A stretch of 64,000 bases of DNA from Actinomycetota bacterium (GCA_027315345.1 DAHUYE010000098.1:1-64000), one strand, 5' to 3'. Numbered from the stretch's first letter, positions 15,176 through 23,910 are shown. A program made the numbers and translations. Notes: generated from the sequence alone by a model not told the origin.

Positions 15176-16396
15176 TCAGTCCACTATGGCCGGATAGACG
15201 ATGGCCTTGAGTTGGCCCCGGAAGTTGAACGCGCCCGAGGGCATCAGCTGGGTCATGAACACCACGGCCAGGTCCTCGGCCGGGTCGACCCAGAAGATGG
15301 TGGAGGCAGCTCCTCCCCACATGTACTCACCGGCCGAACCGATGGTGGCGGTGCGGGCCGGGCCCAGTCCGACGGCCACGGTGAGGCCGAAGCCGTTGCC
15401 ATCGAAGCCAACTTCGCCGTAGCCGCCGCGGACGGCGAAGTCCTTGAGCTCGCCTCCGCCCGGCAGGTGGTTGGTGCTCATCAACTCGATGGTCTTGCGG
15501 CCCAGGATCCGATGGCCGTCGAGCTCGCCCCCGTTGAGCAGCATCTGCACGAAGCGCAAGTAGTCCGGGGTGGTCGAGACCAGCCCACCGCCACCGGAGA
15601 GGAAGGACCGCTCTCTCAGATAGGAGCTCTGCCCGGCGTCCTCCATCAACGTCACCCGCTTGTCATCCCCCCGCCGGTACAGGCCGGACAGCCGATCGGC
15701 CGAGCCCTCCGGGACGCTGAAGCCGGTGTCGACCATGCCTAGGGGAGCGAAGATGGTCTGGCGTAGGTAGTCGTCGAAGCGCCGGCCGGAGAGGACCTCG
15801 ACCAGCCGGGCGCAGATGTCGGTCTGCAGCCCGTACACCCACCGGGTGCCGGGTTGATGGGTCAGGGGCGCCTCGCCCACCCGATCGGCCAGGGTCTCCA
15901 GGGTCGTGCCGCTTTCGTTGCGGATGCTGGGCCCGGCTATCCCCCCGGATTCGGCCGGTCCGGCCCGGAGGGCGAAACCCAGCCCGCCCATGTGCATCAT
16001 CACGTCCTTGACCGAGACGGGCCGGACCGGGTCGACCAGGCGGGTGGTTCCGTCGGCGGCCCGCTCCTCGACCTTCATGTTCTTCCAGGACGGGATGAAG
16101 CGGTCGACCGGATCGTTCAGCTGGAACAGGCCCTTTTCGTACAACGAGAGCAGGGCCACACCGGTGATCGGCTTGGTCATGGAGTAGATACGCCAGATGG
16201 TGTCCTCTTCCACCGGCTTGGCCCGCTCGACGTCCATCTGGCCGAAGGAGCGGAAATATCCGACCGCGCCGTGACGGACCACGGCCACCTGGGCCCCGGC
16301 AATCTTGCCCGGCGTTATGTAGCGGGCCTCGAGATGCTCATCGATGCGCTGCAGGCGCCCCGCATCCAGGCCGGCGGCATCCGGATCGATCTTCAC
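15176..16396 (-). CDS. Serine hydrolase of the beta-lactamase/class C (EstB-like) family
   Basis: A 406-aa protein of the class C beta-lactamase fold. The nucleophile motif SMTK has Ser72 and Lys75, and a YGLQTD segment may supply the Tyr motif. Such proteins act as esterases or D-aminopeptidases, rarely as true beta-lactamases. No signal peptide is evident, so a cytosolic esterase is more likely than a resistance enzyme. The GTG at 16396 is preferred (RBS GGGGGAA) over an upstream ATG at 16465. It is convergent with nrdR (7-nt gap). The natural substrate is unknown. Confidence 0.85.
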   Translation of the reverse strand: MKIDPDAAGLDAGRLQRIDEHLEARYITPGKIAGAQVAVVRHGAVGYFRSFGQMDVERAKPVEEDTIWRIYSMTKPITGVALLSLYEKGLFQLNDPVDRFIPSWKNMKVEERAADGTTRLVDPVRPVSVKDVMMHMGGLGFALRAGPAESGGIAGPSIRNESGTTLETLADRVGEAPLTHQPGTRWVYGLQTDICARLVEVLSGRRFDDYLRQTIFAPLGMVDTGFSVPEGSADRLSGLYRRGDDKRVTLMEDAGQSSYLRERSFLSGGGGLVSTTPDYLRFVQMLLNGGELDGHRILGRKTIELMSTNHLPGGGELKDFAVRGGYGEVGFDGNGFGLTVAVGLGPARTATIGSAGEYMWGGAASTIFWVDPAEDLAVVFMTQLMPSGAFNFRGQLKAIVYPAIVD

Positions 16397-16484
16397 TTGA
16401 TTCCCCCGTTCCCTGGGACGACCCAGGAGTTTCGTACCTCCAGAACCTAGTGCGGGCGCCTCCACCGGGCCACGGGCGCCGGCT

Positions 16485-16490
16485 TAGCGT
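16485..16490 (+). promoter_or_regulatory. -10 element (TAGCGT) for a leaderless methyltransferase transcript
   Basis: TAGCGT ends 7 nt before the GTG at 16498, without an RBS. Confidence 0.45.
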
Positions 16491-16497
16491 GGATGCC

Positions 16498-17316
16498 GTG
16501 AGCGACGCCGTGGATCCGGTCCAGGCCAACCGTCGGATGTGGGACGAGCGGGCGCCGCTCCACGCCGCCTCGCGCTTTTATGACCTGGAGGGCTTCCGGG
16601 CCGGCCGGTCCAGTCTCCAGCCCTTCGAACTGGAGGAGCTCGGTTCCGTGCAGGGGCTGGACCTCGTGCACCTTCAGTGCCACATCGGCCTCGACACCCT
16701 GTCCTGGGCCCGATTGGGAGCGCGGGTGACCGGCCTGGACTTTTCCCCCGCGGCCATCGGAATCGCCCGGGGTCTGGCCGCCGACACAGGACTCCCGGCC
16801 CGTTTCGAGGTGGCGGAGGTGACCCGGGCTCCCGAGGTCCTGGGCCGGGCCGGCTTCGACATCGTCTACACCGGTCACGGCGCTTTGATCTGGCTGCCCG
16901 ACCTCGACCAATGGGCCGACGCCGCCGTCGCCCTCCTCCGTCCCGGGGGCCGCCTCTATCTGGCCGAGTTCCACCCGCTGTCCCAGATGCTCGGTGATGA
17001 CGCCGCCACCGTGGTGGCCTCCGGGTTTCCGGATGAGCCCATGGTCTTCGACCTGCCCGGCAGCTACGCCGAGCCCGAGGCTCCGACCGAGGAGAACCTC
17101 AGCTACGAATGGACCCACAACCTGGGTGAGGTGGTCAGCGTCCTGGCCGCCCGGGGAATGCGCATCGAATTCCTGCGGGAGCGGGACGTCATCGCCTGGC
17201 CCCGGTGGCACTTCCTGGAGAAGTACGGCACCACCTGGCCCGACGGCTGGTGGCGCACACCGCCGGGCCGGCCCCGGATTCCCTTGTCCTACACACTGAT
17301 GGCCCGGTTGGACTGA
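16498..17316 (+). CDS. SAM-dependent class I methyltransferase
   Basis: A 272-aa methyltransferase. The motif I region is HLQCHIGLDTLSWARLGARVTGLDFSP (SAM-binding loop with a His/Gln-rich variant of the glycine motif), and DIVYTGHGALIWLPDL corresponds to motif IV. The C-terminal part is rich in Trp/Tyr (YEWTHNLGEVV, RWHFLEKYGTTWPDGWWR), suggesting a specific substrate pocket. The GTG start at 16498 fits a leaderless promoter. It is divergent from the serine hydrolase and convergent with pxpBC. The substrate cannot be deduced. Confidence 0.85.
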   Translation: MSDAVDPVQANRRMWDERAPLHAASRFYDLEGFRAGRSSLQPFELEELGSVQGLDLVHLQCHIGLDTLSWARLGARVTGLDFSPAAIGIARGLAADTGLPARFEVAEVTRAPEVLGRAGFDIVYTGHGALIWLPDLDQWADAAVALLRPGGRLYLAEFHPLSQMLGDDAATVVASGFPDEPMVFDLPGSYAEPEAPTEENLSYEWTHNLGEVVSVLAARGMRIEFLRERDVIAWPRWHFLEKYGTTWPDGWWRTPPGRPRIPLSYTLMARLD

Positions 17317-17326
17317 TGTCCCCCGG

Positions 17327-17358
17327 GGCCCGCCGCCCCGAGGTAATCCCGGCGGGCC
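17327..17358. terminator. Hairpin between convergent methyltransferase and pxpBC genes
   Basis: A 9-bp GC stem (17327-17335 with 17350-17358) and a 14-nt loop between convergent stops. No T-run. Confidence 0.5.
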
Positions 17359-17373
17359 GGGCGGCCCCAGCGC

Positions 17374-19008
17374 TCAGGAGGAGACCAGCCGGAAGCGGAT
17401 CACCGAGCCGGGCCGGCACTGGGCCAGGCGGTCGAGGCCGGCGGCGTCCACCGTGGCCACGGCCGGGTACCCACCGGTGGTGCCGTGATTGGCGAGAAGG
17501 ACGATCGGCAGACCGGCCGGGGGAACCTGCACGGCCCCGGCCACCATGCCCTCGGAGTCGGGCTCATCCGGGCGGATCCAGGCGATCTCCGGCCCGGTGA
17601 GGCGCAAGCCGGTCCGGTCGCTGTCGGTCGAGACCGTCCAGGCGGCGCCGGCCAGGCGGGCCAGCCCCCCGGGGCCGATCCAGCCCAGCCGCGGTCCTGG
17701 CGCCAGTCCGACCTCGACCTCGTCCTCCAAGCCAGCCGTGGCGTCGAGCCGGCGTCGGTCCGTGGCAGAACCGGGTTGGACTTTGGGCCGGGCCGGGGAC
17801 CATCCGGTCGGCAGCCCGGCGCCGCCGAGTTGCAAGCCGCCGCCCGCCGCCATGGGCGCCGGCCCCAGCCCGGAGAGGGTGTCGGTGCTGCGGCTGCCCA
17901 GGACCATGCCGGCGTCCACCCCTCCGGCCAGGGCCAGATAGGCCCGCCAACCCCGCTCGAAGCCGGCCAGCCTGACCTCGGCGCCGGCCGGCACCGCCAG
18001 CGCCGTTCCGTGTGGCACGGGCCGGCCGTCCAGGGTGATCGGGCCCACCGCCCCGGTCACCGCCAGGGTGGCGGGGACCCGGAAGCGCAGGTGCGGACCG
18101 GCGGCGGTGGCCTCCAGGCCGGCGGCTCCGTCCGGGTTGCCCACCAGCCGGTTGGCGCGAACCAGTGCTCCCCGGTCCAGCGCTCCGGACCGGGGGACCC
18201 CGAGGTGGGCCCAGCCGATCCGGCCCAGATCCTGAACGGTGGTCAACGGGCCCGGGTCCACCACCTCCACATCCGGGATGTCCTGTGCGCCGCCCCGGAG
18301 TGGCGGTTCCGGGACCGGCTCCGGTCCGGTCCCGGCCTCCCCCACCCCGGCTCCGATCCCGGCCGGCGCCACCCCGGGTCCAGCGCCTTCCCCCACCGCC
18401 TCGAAGCGCACCCGGTCCCCGGGCTCGAGCAGAGACGGGGGCCGCCGGTCCGGATCGAAGAGGACGGCGTCGGTGCGGCCGATGATCTGCCAACCCCCGG
18501 GCGTGGCCTGGGGGTAAACGGCGCACATCCCCCCGGCCAGGGCCACGGCCCCGGCCGGCACCCGGGCCCGGGGTACGGAGCGGCGCGGGACGCCGAGGCT
18601 GGGGTCGCCCCCTTCCAGGTAGGCGAAGCCGGGGGAGAAGCCCAGGAAGCGGACCGACCAGTCCGAAGCGGTGTGCCTTCTCACCACCTCGTCGACGCCC
18701 AGGCCGATCAGGGCGGCCACCTCGGCCAGGTCCTGCCCGTCGTAGACGACCGGCACCACCACCCGCCGGCCTCTGGACGGATCAACGGCTCCGTCCAGAG
18801 CGTCGCCCAGAGCCTGGATGCGAGCCGGCAGACCCCGTTCCTCCGGGACCGGTTCGGGCCCGAGCCGGACCAGGACGGACCGGGCCGCCGGCACCAGCTC
18901 TTCCACTCCGGGCAGGTCGGCCTGGCGCAGCGCCGTCCACAGAGGGCGCACGTGGCCCGGCGCCACCTCGATGAGAAAGGCGCGGTCACCGAAGGGGGCG
19001 AAGTTCAC
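17374..19008 (-). CDS. 5-oxoprolinase subunits B and C fused in one protein (PxpB-PxpC)
   Basis: With PxpA this forms ATP-dependent 5-oxoprolinase, which opens the pyroglutamate ring to glutamate. The 544-aa chain has a PxpB/KipI (AHS1) domain (about 1-215; FAPFGDRAFLIEV, SVRFLGFSPGFAYL) joined by a Gly/Pro/Ala-rich linker to a PxpC/KipA (AHS2) domain (about 235-544; VVDPGPLTTVQDLGRIGWAHLG, NHGTTGGYP). The two are usually separate genes, though fusions also occur in urea amidolyase-type proteins. The GTG start at 19008 overlaps the pxpA stop as GTGA. The longer upstream frame merely shadows pxpA. Confidence 0.93.
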   Translation of the reverse strand: MNFAPFGDRAFLIEVAPGHVRPLWTALRQADLPGVEELVPAARSVLVRLGPEPVPEERGLPARIQALGDALDGAVDPSRGRRVVVPVVYDGQDLAEVAALIGLGVDEVVRRHTASDWSVRFLGFSPGFAYLEGGDPSLGVPRRSVPRARVPAGAVALAGGMCAVYPQATPGGWQIIGRTDAVLFDPDRRPPSLLEPGDRVRFEAVGEGAGPGVAPAGIGAGVGEAGTGPEPVPEPPLRGGAQDIPDVEVVDPGPLTTVQDLGRIGWAHLGVPRSGALDRGALVRANRLVGNPDGAAGLEATAAGPHLRFRVPATLAVTGAVGPITLDGRPVPHGTALAVPAGAEVRLAGFERGWRAYLALAGGVDAGMVLGSRSTDTLSGLGPAPMAAGGGLQLGGAGLPTGWSPARPKVQPGSATDRRRLDATAGLEDEVEVGLAPGPRLGWIGPGGLARLAGAAWTVSTDSDRTGLRLTGPEIAWIRPDEPDSEGMVAGAVQVPPAGLPIVLLANHGTTGGYPAVATVDAAGLDRLAQCRPGSVIRFRLVSS

Positions 19009-19802
19009 CCGAAGGCCCGGATGTCCACCCCGGCGCCGGTCAGTGCCTCCCTGACGGCCCGGGCCGTTTCCAGCGCCCGGGCCGAGTCCCCGTGGATGCA
19101 GATGGAATCGGCCCGGACGGCCACGACGCTGCCGTCGACGGCCAGGGCCGTTCCGGTGGTGGCGATCCGGACGGCCTGGGCGGCGGCCACCTCGGGATCT
19201 TCGATGACGGACCCGGCTTCCAGCCTCGGCACCAGCGCCCCGCCGGCCGTGTAGACCCGATCGGCAAAGGCCTCTCCGAAGCACGGCGCGCCGACCTGCG
19301 CCGCCCAGCCCTGAAGGTCGGAGTTGGCCAGCACCAGCAGGGGCAGGCCGACTCGGGCGGCGGCGTCGAGAACAGCCGTGGCCACCGGCCGGTCCCAGGC
19401 GGCCCGGTTGTAGAGGGCGCCGTGGGGTTTGATGAAAGTGACGGCGGCGCTGGCGGAGGCGGCCACCGCCTGCAGGGCGCCGACCTGATAGGCGACGTCG
19501 GCGGCCAGGCTGACGGGATCACGTTCGATGTCCCTCCGACCGAATCCCTCCCGGTCGGCGTAGGAGGGGTGGGCACCCACCCGCACCCCCAGCCGGGCGG
19601 CCTCGGCGCAGGTATCGCGCATCAGGCGGGGGCCGCCGGCGTGGAACCCGCAGGCCACGCTGGCGCTGGATACCAGCCTCAGGATCTCGGCGTCGGAGGG
19701 TCCTTCCTCACCCAGGTCGGCGTTGAGGTCGATGGCCGCCCGCCCCGAGCCCCCGAGATCCCCCGCCCGGCCGGGCTCTTCCACGCCGCCGGGCTGTCCC
19801 AT
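19005..19802 (-). CDS. pxpA: 5-oxoprolinase subunit A (PxpA, LamB/YcsF family)
   Basis: The subunit of 5-oxoprolinase with a polysaccharide-deacetylase-like fold. Family segments are IDLNADLGE, ASVACGFHAGGP, VGAHPSYADREGFGRR, KPHGALYN and ICIHGDS. Length is 265 aa. The ATG at 19802 gives about 22 residues before the usual AIDLNADLG start, so a later non-ATG start is possible. The gene precedes and overlaps pxpBC by GTGA, giving a two-gene 5-oxoproline-recycling operon. Confidence 0.93.
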   Translation of the reverse strand: MGQPGGVEEPGRAGDLGGSGRAAIDLNADLGEEGPSDAEILRLVSSASVACGFHAGGPRLMRDTCAEAARLGVRVGAHPSYADREGFGRRDIERDPVSLAADVAYQVGALQAVAASASAAVTFIKPHGALYNRAAWDRPVATAVLDAAARVGLPLLVLANSDLQGWAAQVGAPCFGEAFADRVYTAGGALVPRLEAGSVIEDPEVAAAQAVRIATTGTALAVDGSVVAVRADSICIHGDSARALETARAVREALTGAGVDIRAFG

Positions 19803-19814
19803 GCCGCCAGGCTG

Positions 19815-20819
19815 TCACGGCTGGGACGTGGGGGCCACCACCGCAGCGGTCACGTCGACCAGTCCGCTGCTGCCGAGGGCGACGGCGGCGGCGTGGCTCA
19901 GATCCAGGATCCGCCCCGGCACGTACGGACCCCGGTCGTTGACCAGCAGCAGCACGGAACTGGAGCCTCGGCTGACCAGGAGGAAGGTTCCGAGGGGAAG
20001 GTCGGGGCTGGCCACCGTCCAGCCGTCCTCGTTGTAGACGGCGCCGGTGGCGGTGGCCCGGCCGTCGAAGCCGGGGCCGTACCAGGAGGCGACACCGGCC
20101 AGCACCGTCCCGGTGGGCTGCAGGCCGGCCCCCAGGCCGGCGGGGCCGACGGGGCCGAAGGCGTAGTGGGCCATCAGGGACGCCTGGCTCCGGGTGGCGG
20201 CCAGGCTGATCGGGCCCAGGGCCGCCCCCGCCGTCCGGCGGGCCTGATCGGACCGGGCCAGGGCGGCGGCGTCGGCCGACTCCTGGCGGGCCAGCTCGGC
20301 CTGGTCGGCCCCCACGATGCTTTCGAGGTCCCGGCGCTCCCCGGCCAGTTGGTCGGCCAGTTCCGTCAGCGTCCCCAGGTACCGGCGGGCCGCCACCTGA
20401 TCGGCCCGGACCGCACTCAGGTCGACGTGGTAGGCGGACAGGATCCGGTCGGTCACCGCCTGGGCGGCGTCCAGGTAGGGCCCGGGGACGGTCTGGTCGC
20501 TGTCGGGGGCGTCATCCACGTAGGCCTCGGCCATCAGGGCTCCGGCCCGGGCCTGGGCCTCGGCCTCGGCCGACTCCAGGCGGGTCTCGGCCAGGTCGGC
20601 GCCCAGGGCGGCCGCCTGGGCGGCCTGGGTCCGGTTCGCCAGGGCGGCTATCTGCAGGTCCACCGCTCCGGCCCGGGCCTGAGCCTGGGCCAGCGACGTG
20701 GTCGCGGCCCCAGGGGCGGGAACGGATGCGCCGGCCGGGGCTGGCATCACCACTGCCCCGGTGGCCGCCACCGTCAGTCCGGCCAGGGTGAGCGCCAAGC
20801 GAAGGGGCACGGCGCGCAT
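19815..20819 (-). CDS. Secreted coiled-coil protein with RlpA-like double-psi beta-barrel
   Basis: A 334-aa exported protein. It has a signal peptide (about 1-31, LALTLAGLTVAATGAVVMPAPAGA), a long Ala/Gln/Glu-rich helical region (about 40-220), then an RlpA-like domain (GVASWYGPGFDGRATATG, VNDRGPYVPGRILDLS). RlpA proteins are septal lytic transglycosylases acting on denuded glycan; the Asp of NDRGP is retained. A coiled coil before a wall-acting domain is also seen in actinobacterial NlpC/P60 hydrolases such as RipA. It is divergent from the phosphofructokinase gene. Cell-wall remodelling is an inference. Confidence 0.85.
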   Translation of the reverse strand: MRAVPLRLALTLAGLTVAATGAVVMPAPAGASVPAPGAATTSLAQAQARAGAVDLQIAALANRTQAAQAAALGADLAETRLESAEAEAQARAGALMAEAYVDDAPDSDQTVPGPYLDAAQAVTDRILSAYHVDLSAVRADQVAARRYLGTLTELADQLAGERRDLESIVGADQAELARQESADAAALARSDQARRTAGAALGPISLAATRSQASLMAHYAFGPVGPAGLGAGLQPTGTVLAGVASWYGPGFDGRATATGAVYNEDGWTVASPDLPLGTFLLVSRGSSSVLLLVNDRGPYVPGRILDLSHAAAVALGSSGLVDVTAAVVAPTSQP

Positions 20820-20870
20820 AGGTAGGTTTATCGGCGCCGGAGGTCGGCAGCTGTAGGCGAGGAGGCCAGC

Positions 20871-21899
20871 GTGCGGGTCGGGGTCCTGACCGGCGGGGGA
20901 GATTGCCCGGGGCTCAATGCCGTCATCCGGGCCGTGGTGCGCAAGGGCGAGACGCGTTTCGGAGACGAGCTGGTCGGCTTTGCCGACGGTTGGCGGGGAG
21001 TGGTCGAGGACCGGGTGCTACCCCTCGACGTGGAGAGATGTCGGGGCATCCTGCCCCGGGGGGGCACCATCCTGGGCACCTCCCGCACCAATCCGTACAA
21101 GATCGACGGCGGGGCGGAGGCGGCCCGGGCCACCCTGGAGCGCCGGCAGATCGACGCCCTGGTCACCATCGGCGGGGAGGACACCCTGGGGGTGGCCAAC
21201 CGTCTTGGCGCCGAAGGCGTCAACGTGGTCGGGGTTCCCAAGACCATCGACAACGACCTGTCCGCCACCGAGGTGACCTTCGGATTCCACACCGCCGTCC
21301 AGATTGCCACCGACGCCATCGACCGCCTGCACACCACGGCCGAGTCCCATGATCGGGTCATCGTCTGTGAGGTCATGGGCCGCCACGCCGGCTGGATCGC
21401 CACCTACGCCGGCATAGCCGGGGGAGCGGCCGAGATCATCGTCCCGGAGGAGCCCTTCGACATCGAGACCGTCTGCCGCAAGCTGCAGGAACGCCACGCC
21501 AAGGGCCGCTACGCCTCCATCGTGGTGGTGGCCGAGGGAGCCCGACCCCGGGAGGGCACCATGTCGGTCACCTCCGGGGAGGTGGACCAGTTCGGCCACC
21601 AGCGACTGGGCGGGATCGGGAACCAGCTGGCCGAGGAGATCGAACGCCGGACCGGCTTCGAGTCCCGGGTCACCATCCTCGGCCATGTGCAACGGGGCGG
21701 CACCCCCACCGCCTTCGACCGGGTCCTGGCCACCCGCTTCGGGATAGCCGCCATCGACGCCGTGCACGACGGGGACTTCGGGAAGATGGTGGCGCTGCGG
21801 GCGGGCGAGATCGTCCGGGTTCCCTTGGCGGAGGCGGTCACCGAGCTCAAGACCGTCGATCCGGCCCTGTTTCATGAGGTGGCGGAGATTTTCTTCTGA
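20871..21899 (+). CDS. 6-phosphofructokinase, predicted PPi-dependent
   Basis: Phosphorylates fructose 6-phosphate to the 1,6-bisphosphate. The 342-aa sequence aligns without gaps to E. coli PfkA over the active site: GGGDCPGLN (8-16), GGEDT (101-105), PKTIDND (123-129) and MGRHAGW. Position 104 is Asp and position 124 is Lys, where ATP-dependent enzymes have Gly. In the PFK family Asp104 with Lys124 is characteristic of pyrophosphate-dependent, reversible enzymes such as that of Amycolatopsis. The GTG start is preceded by a strong RBS (GAGGAGG). Phosphoryl donor is inferred from these residues. Confidence 0.93.
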   Translation: MRVGVLTGGGDCPGLNAVIRAVVRKGETRFGDELVGFADGWRGVVEDRVLPLDVERCRGILPRGGTILGTSRTNPYKIDGGAEAARATLERRQIDALVTIGGEDTLGVANRLGAEGVNVVGVPKTIDNDLSATEVTFGFHTAVQIATDAIDRLHTTAESHDRVIVCEVMGRHAGWIATYAGIAGGAAEIIVPEEPFDIETVCRKLQERHAKGRYASIVVVAEGARPREGTMSVTSGEVDQFGHQRLGGIGNQLAEEIERRTGFESRVTILGHVQRGGTPTAFDRVLATRFGIAAIDAVHDGDFGKMVALRAGEIVRVPLAEAVTELKTVDPALFHEVAEIFF

Positions 21900-21922
21900 T
21901 CCGCCGTCAGGGGCCCTCAGGA

Positions 21923-21937
21923 GAGCCGCCCCGGCTC
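21923..21937. terminator. Small hairpin between convergent phosphofructokinase and ctaG genes
   Basis: GAGCCG-CCC-CGGCTC, 6-bp stem, overlapping the first bases of the ctaG stop. Weak support. Confidence 0.3.
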
Positions 21938-22973
21938 ACGGCTCGTTGTCCTGGGGGGCGTGCGGGCCCAGTAGGGGACCGTCAGTGGCGATGAAGCTGG
22001 GAATGTGGCCGGTGCGGGCCTGCCACTCCGCCGCCCAGCCGGAGTCGGCCCCGACGATGTCCGGATCCCGTCGGTCGGCGCGATGTTGCTCCCGTTCATC
22101 CGAGCGCAACCACTGCCGGTAGATGGGGAGCATGGCGGCGGCTATGGACAACTCACCGACGGCCCACAACACACCCCCCCCGGCATGGGTACCGGACAGC
22201 GAGTAGATGGAGGCGGCCGGGGAGGTCTCGCTCATCAGGGCGATGCCGAGGAACGACTCGAAGGGCACGCCGATCAACAGGTTGACGAACTTGGCCCCGT
22301 AACCCATGCGCCAGTTGGGGATGGGATCAGGGCTGATCATCGGCCACCAGAAGAGAGTGCCGCCGGCCAGGAAGACCACATTGAGGAAATCCATCAGGTC
22401 CATGTGGGCCATGGCGAATCCGAGCAGCGGGCTCAGGAAAAACACGAACATGATCCCGTAGTAGAGGAACCAGACCGTTATGGGATGACTGAGGATGCGG
22501 AAGACGGGGCTGTGAAGAGCTTGCAGAAAGCGGGTCTTGGTCCGCGGCGAGGACGTCTGCAGAATAAGCGTGCTGGGCGCCCCCATGGCCAGAAGCGGCG
22601 GCGCCAGGATCATCAGGAGCATGTGCTGGATCACGTGGGATGAGAAGTTCGACATGGCGAAGGTGGCCACCGATGACTGGAAGGCCAGCTCCACGGAGAT
22701 CAGGCCGCCCAGGAAGGCGGCCGTCCGACTCCGCGGCCAGTGGCGACCCCGTCCCTCCAGCTGGGTGGTGGCCCGCACGTACCAGGCGGCGCTGAGTAGA
22801 AGGCAGGCCAGGACCACGAAGGCGAACGGTCCCGTTGACCACTGGGTCAGGGCGTTGTGCACATCCACCGGTTGAGCGCCCCCCATGCCCGACGTGACGG
22901 CGCCCGGGCCGCTGGTTCCGCCGGAGCCGCTCATGCCGCTCATGCCGCTCATGCCGCTCATGGCACCGGCCAT
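21936..22973 (-). CDS. ctaG: Cytochrome c oxidase assembly factor CtaG (caa3_CtaG family) with Met-rich N-terminus
   Basis: A polytopic membrane protein of the caa3-type CtaG family (345 aa, about seven helices), involved in delivering copper to cytochrome oxidase. Conserved parts are SSHVIQHMLLMILAPPLLAMGAP, HSPVFRILSHPITVWFLYYG and FWWPMISPDP. The N-terminus has four M-S-G units (MSGMSGMSGMSG), a possible Cu(I)-binding methionine cluster (inference). It ends an operon: sigma factor, PCu(A)C, Sco1 fusion, ctaG; 13 nt separate it from the Sco1 gene, and AGGTGGG gives the RBS. Confidence 0.92.
   Translation of the reverse strand: MAGAMSGMSGMSGMSGSGGTSGPGAVTSGMGGAQPVDVHNALTQWSTGPFAFVVLACLLLSAAWYVRATTQLEGRGRHWPRSRTAAFLGGLISVELAFQSSVATFAMSNFSSHVIQHMLLMILAPPLLAMGAPSTLILQTSSPRTKTRFLQALHSPVFRILSHPITVWFLYYGIMFVFFLSPLLGFAMAHMDLMDFLNVVFLAGGTLFWWPMISPDPIPNWRMGYGAKFVNLLIGVPFESFLGIALMSETSPAASIYSLSGTHAGGGVLWAVGELSIAAAMLPIYRQWLRSDEREQHRADRRDPDIVGADSGWAAEWQARTGHIPSFIATDGPLLGPHAPQDNEP
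22929..22962 (-). repeat. 9-nt tandem repeat encoding M-S-G units in ctaG
   Basis: The forward-strand unit CCGCTCATG occurs three times in perfect tandem plus a partial copy. Unit-number change would alter methionine count without shifting the frame. Confidence 0.8.
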
Positions 22974-22986
22974 CCCACCTCCCGCA

Positions 22987-23910
22987 TCACGCCGCCGCCT
23001 GGAAACCCTGTCGGGCCAGTTTCGCCAGAGCGGCGGCCACCTCAGAGGGACGGGCCGTGCTCTCGTAGAACAGGTGGGCCTTTCCGTCCGGCGTGAAGAT
23101 CAAGGTGTAGCCGGCGTGCACCACCTGGTAGCCCCCGGAATTGGCGTTGTTTCCGGAATTGTCGCGCTTCAGATAGGACAACGGCATGTCCAGCTCGGAC
23201 TCGGCCTGGTGGATCACGCTGACCGGCCCGGTGAGGCCGATGAACGATGAGTTGAAGTGGTCGAGCCACTGGCGGATGACGGACGGACTGTCCCGGTTGG
23301 GGTCGGTGGTGACGAATACCACCTGCACCTGCCTGGCCACGGAAGCGGGCAGCTCACTCAGGGCGGCGGCGTTGAGGGCCATGTCGGTGGGGCACACGTC
23401 CGGGCAGTGGGTGTAGCCGAAATAGACGAGGGTTATCCGGTTCCGGGAGATAGCCGGAAGGTTGAGGGCCTGGCCCGAAGTGTCGGTCAGGGTCACGTCC
23501 GGCTCAGGGTAGGCGGCTGGGCTCTGCACCAGACCCGGGTAGTTGGGGTTCTGCCCGCTGGGGCCGGCCACCTGGCTGACCTGGGCGGGCGGGCCGGCGT
23601 GGTGGCCGGCCAGCACGGTGGCCCCGCCCACCAGCACGGCGGCCACCACGGCCGCGGCCGCGGCGGCGGTGACCGTGGTGCGCCAGCTCCTCGGGCGGCC
23701 CGGAGGCCCTGAGGCGGTGATGGCTCCCAGCAGCCGGTCGGTGAGATCGGGAGCGGGCCGGCCGGCCAGGGCTGTAACCCCTTGGTGGAGGGAGCGGGCC
23801 CGTTCCGCCCAGTCGGCGCACTCGGTGCAGTGGGGCGGCCCTGGGTCGGGCCCTTCCTCATCCAAGCAGGCGGACCAGGACTCCCGGTAGGCGTCACACG
23901 TTCCGGTCAT
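22987..23910 (-). CDS. Sco1/SenC copper protein fused to an N-terminal anti-sigma-like zinc-finger domain
   Basis: A 307-aa single-pass membrane protein. Residues 1-45 resemble the zf-HC2/ZAS domain of anti-sigma factors: Cys5, then the RESWSACLDEE helix, then His27-Cys28-x2-Cys31 and ADWAERARSLH. PDLTDRLLGAI (about 54-64) is a segment common in actinobacterial zf-HC2 proteins. A membrane helix spans about 79-102. The exported part (about 135-300) is a complete Sco1 thioredoxin fold with copper ligands Cys169, Cys173 (CPDVC) and His265. ATG 23910 has AGGAGG and overlaps the PCu(A)C stop as ATGA. An ECF sigma gene lies two genes upstream, so this may be its copper-sensing anti-sigma factor (inference). 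Confidence 0.9.
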   Translation of the reverse strand: MTGTCDAYRESWSACLDEEGPDPGPPHCTECADWAERARSLHQGVTALAGRPAPDLTDRLLGAITASGPPGRPRSWRTTVTAAAAAAVVAAVLVGGATVLAGHHAGPPAQVSQVAGPSGQNPNYPGLVQSPAAYPEPDVTLTDTSGQALNLPAISRNRITLVYFGYTHCPDVCPTDMALNAAALSELPASVARQVQVVFVTTDPNRDSPSVIRQWLDHFNSSFIGLTGPVSVIHQAESELDMPLSYLKRDNSGNNANSGGYQVVHAGYTLIFTPDGKAHLFYESTARPSEVAAALAKLARQGFQAAA

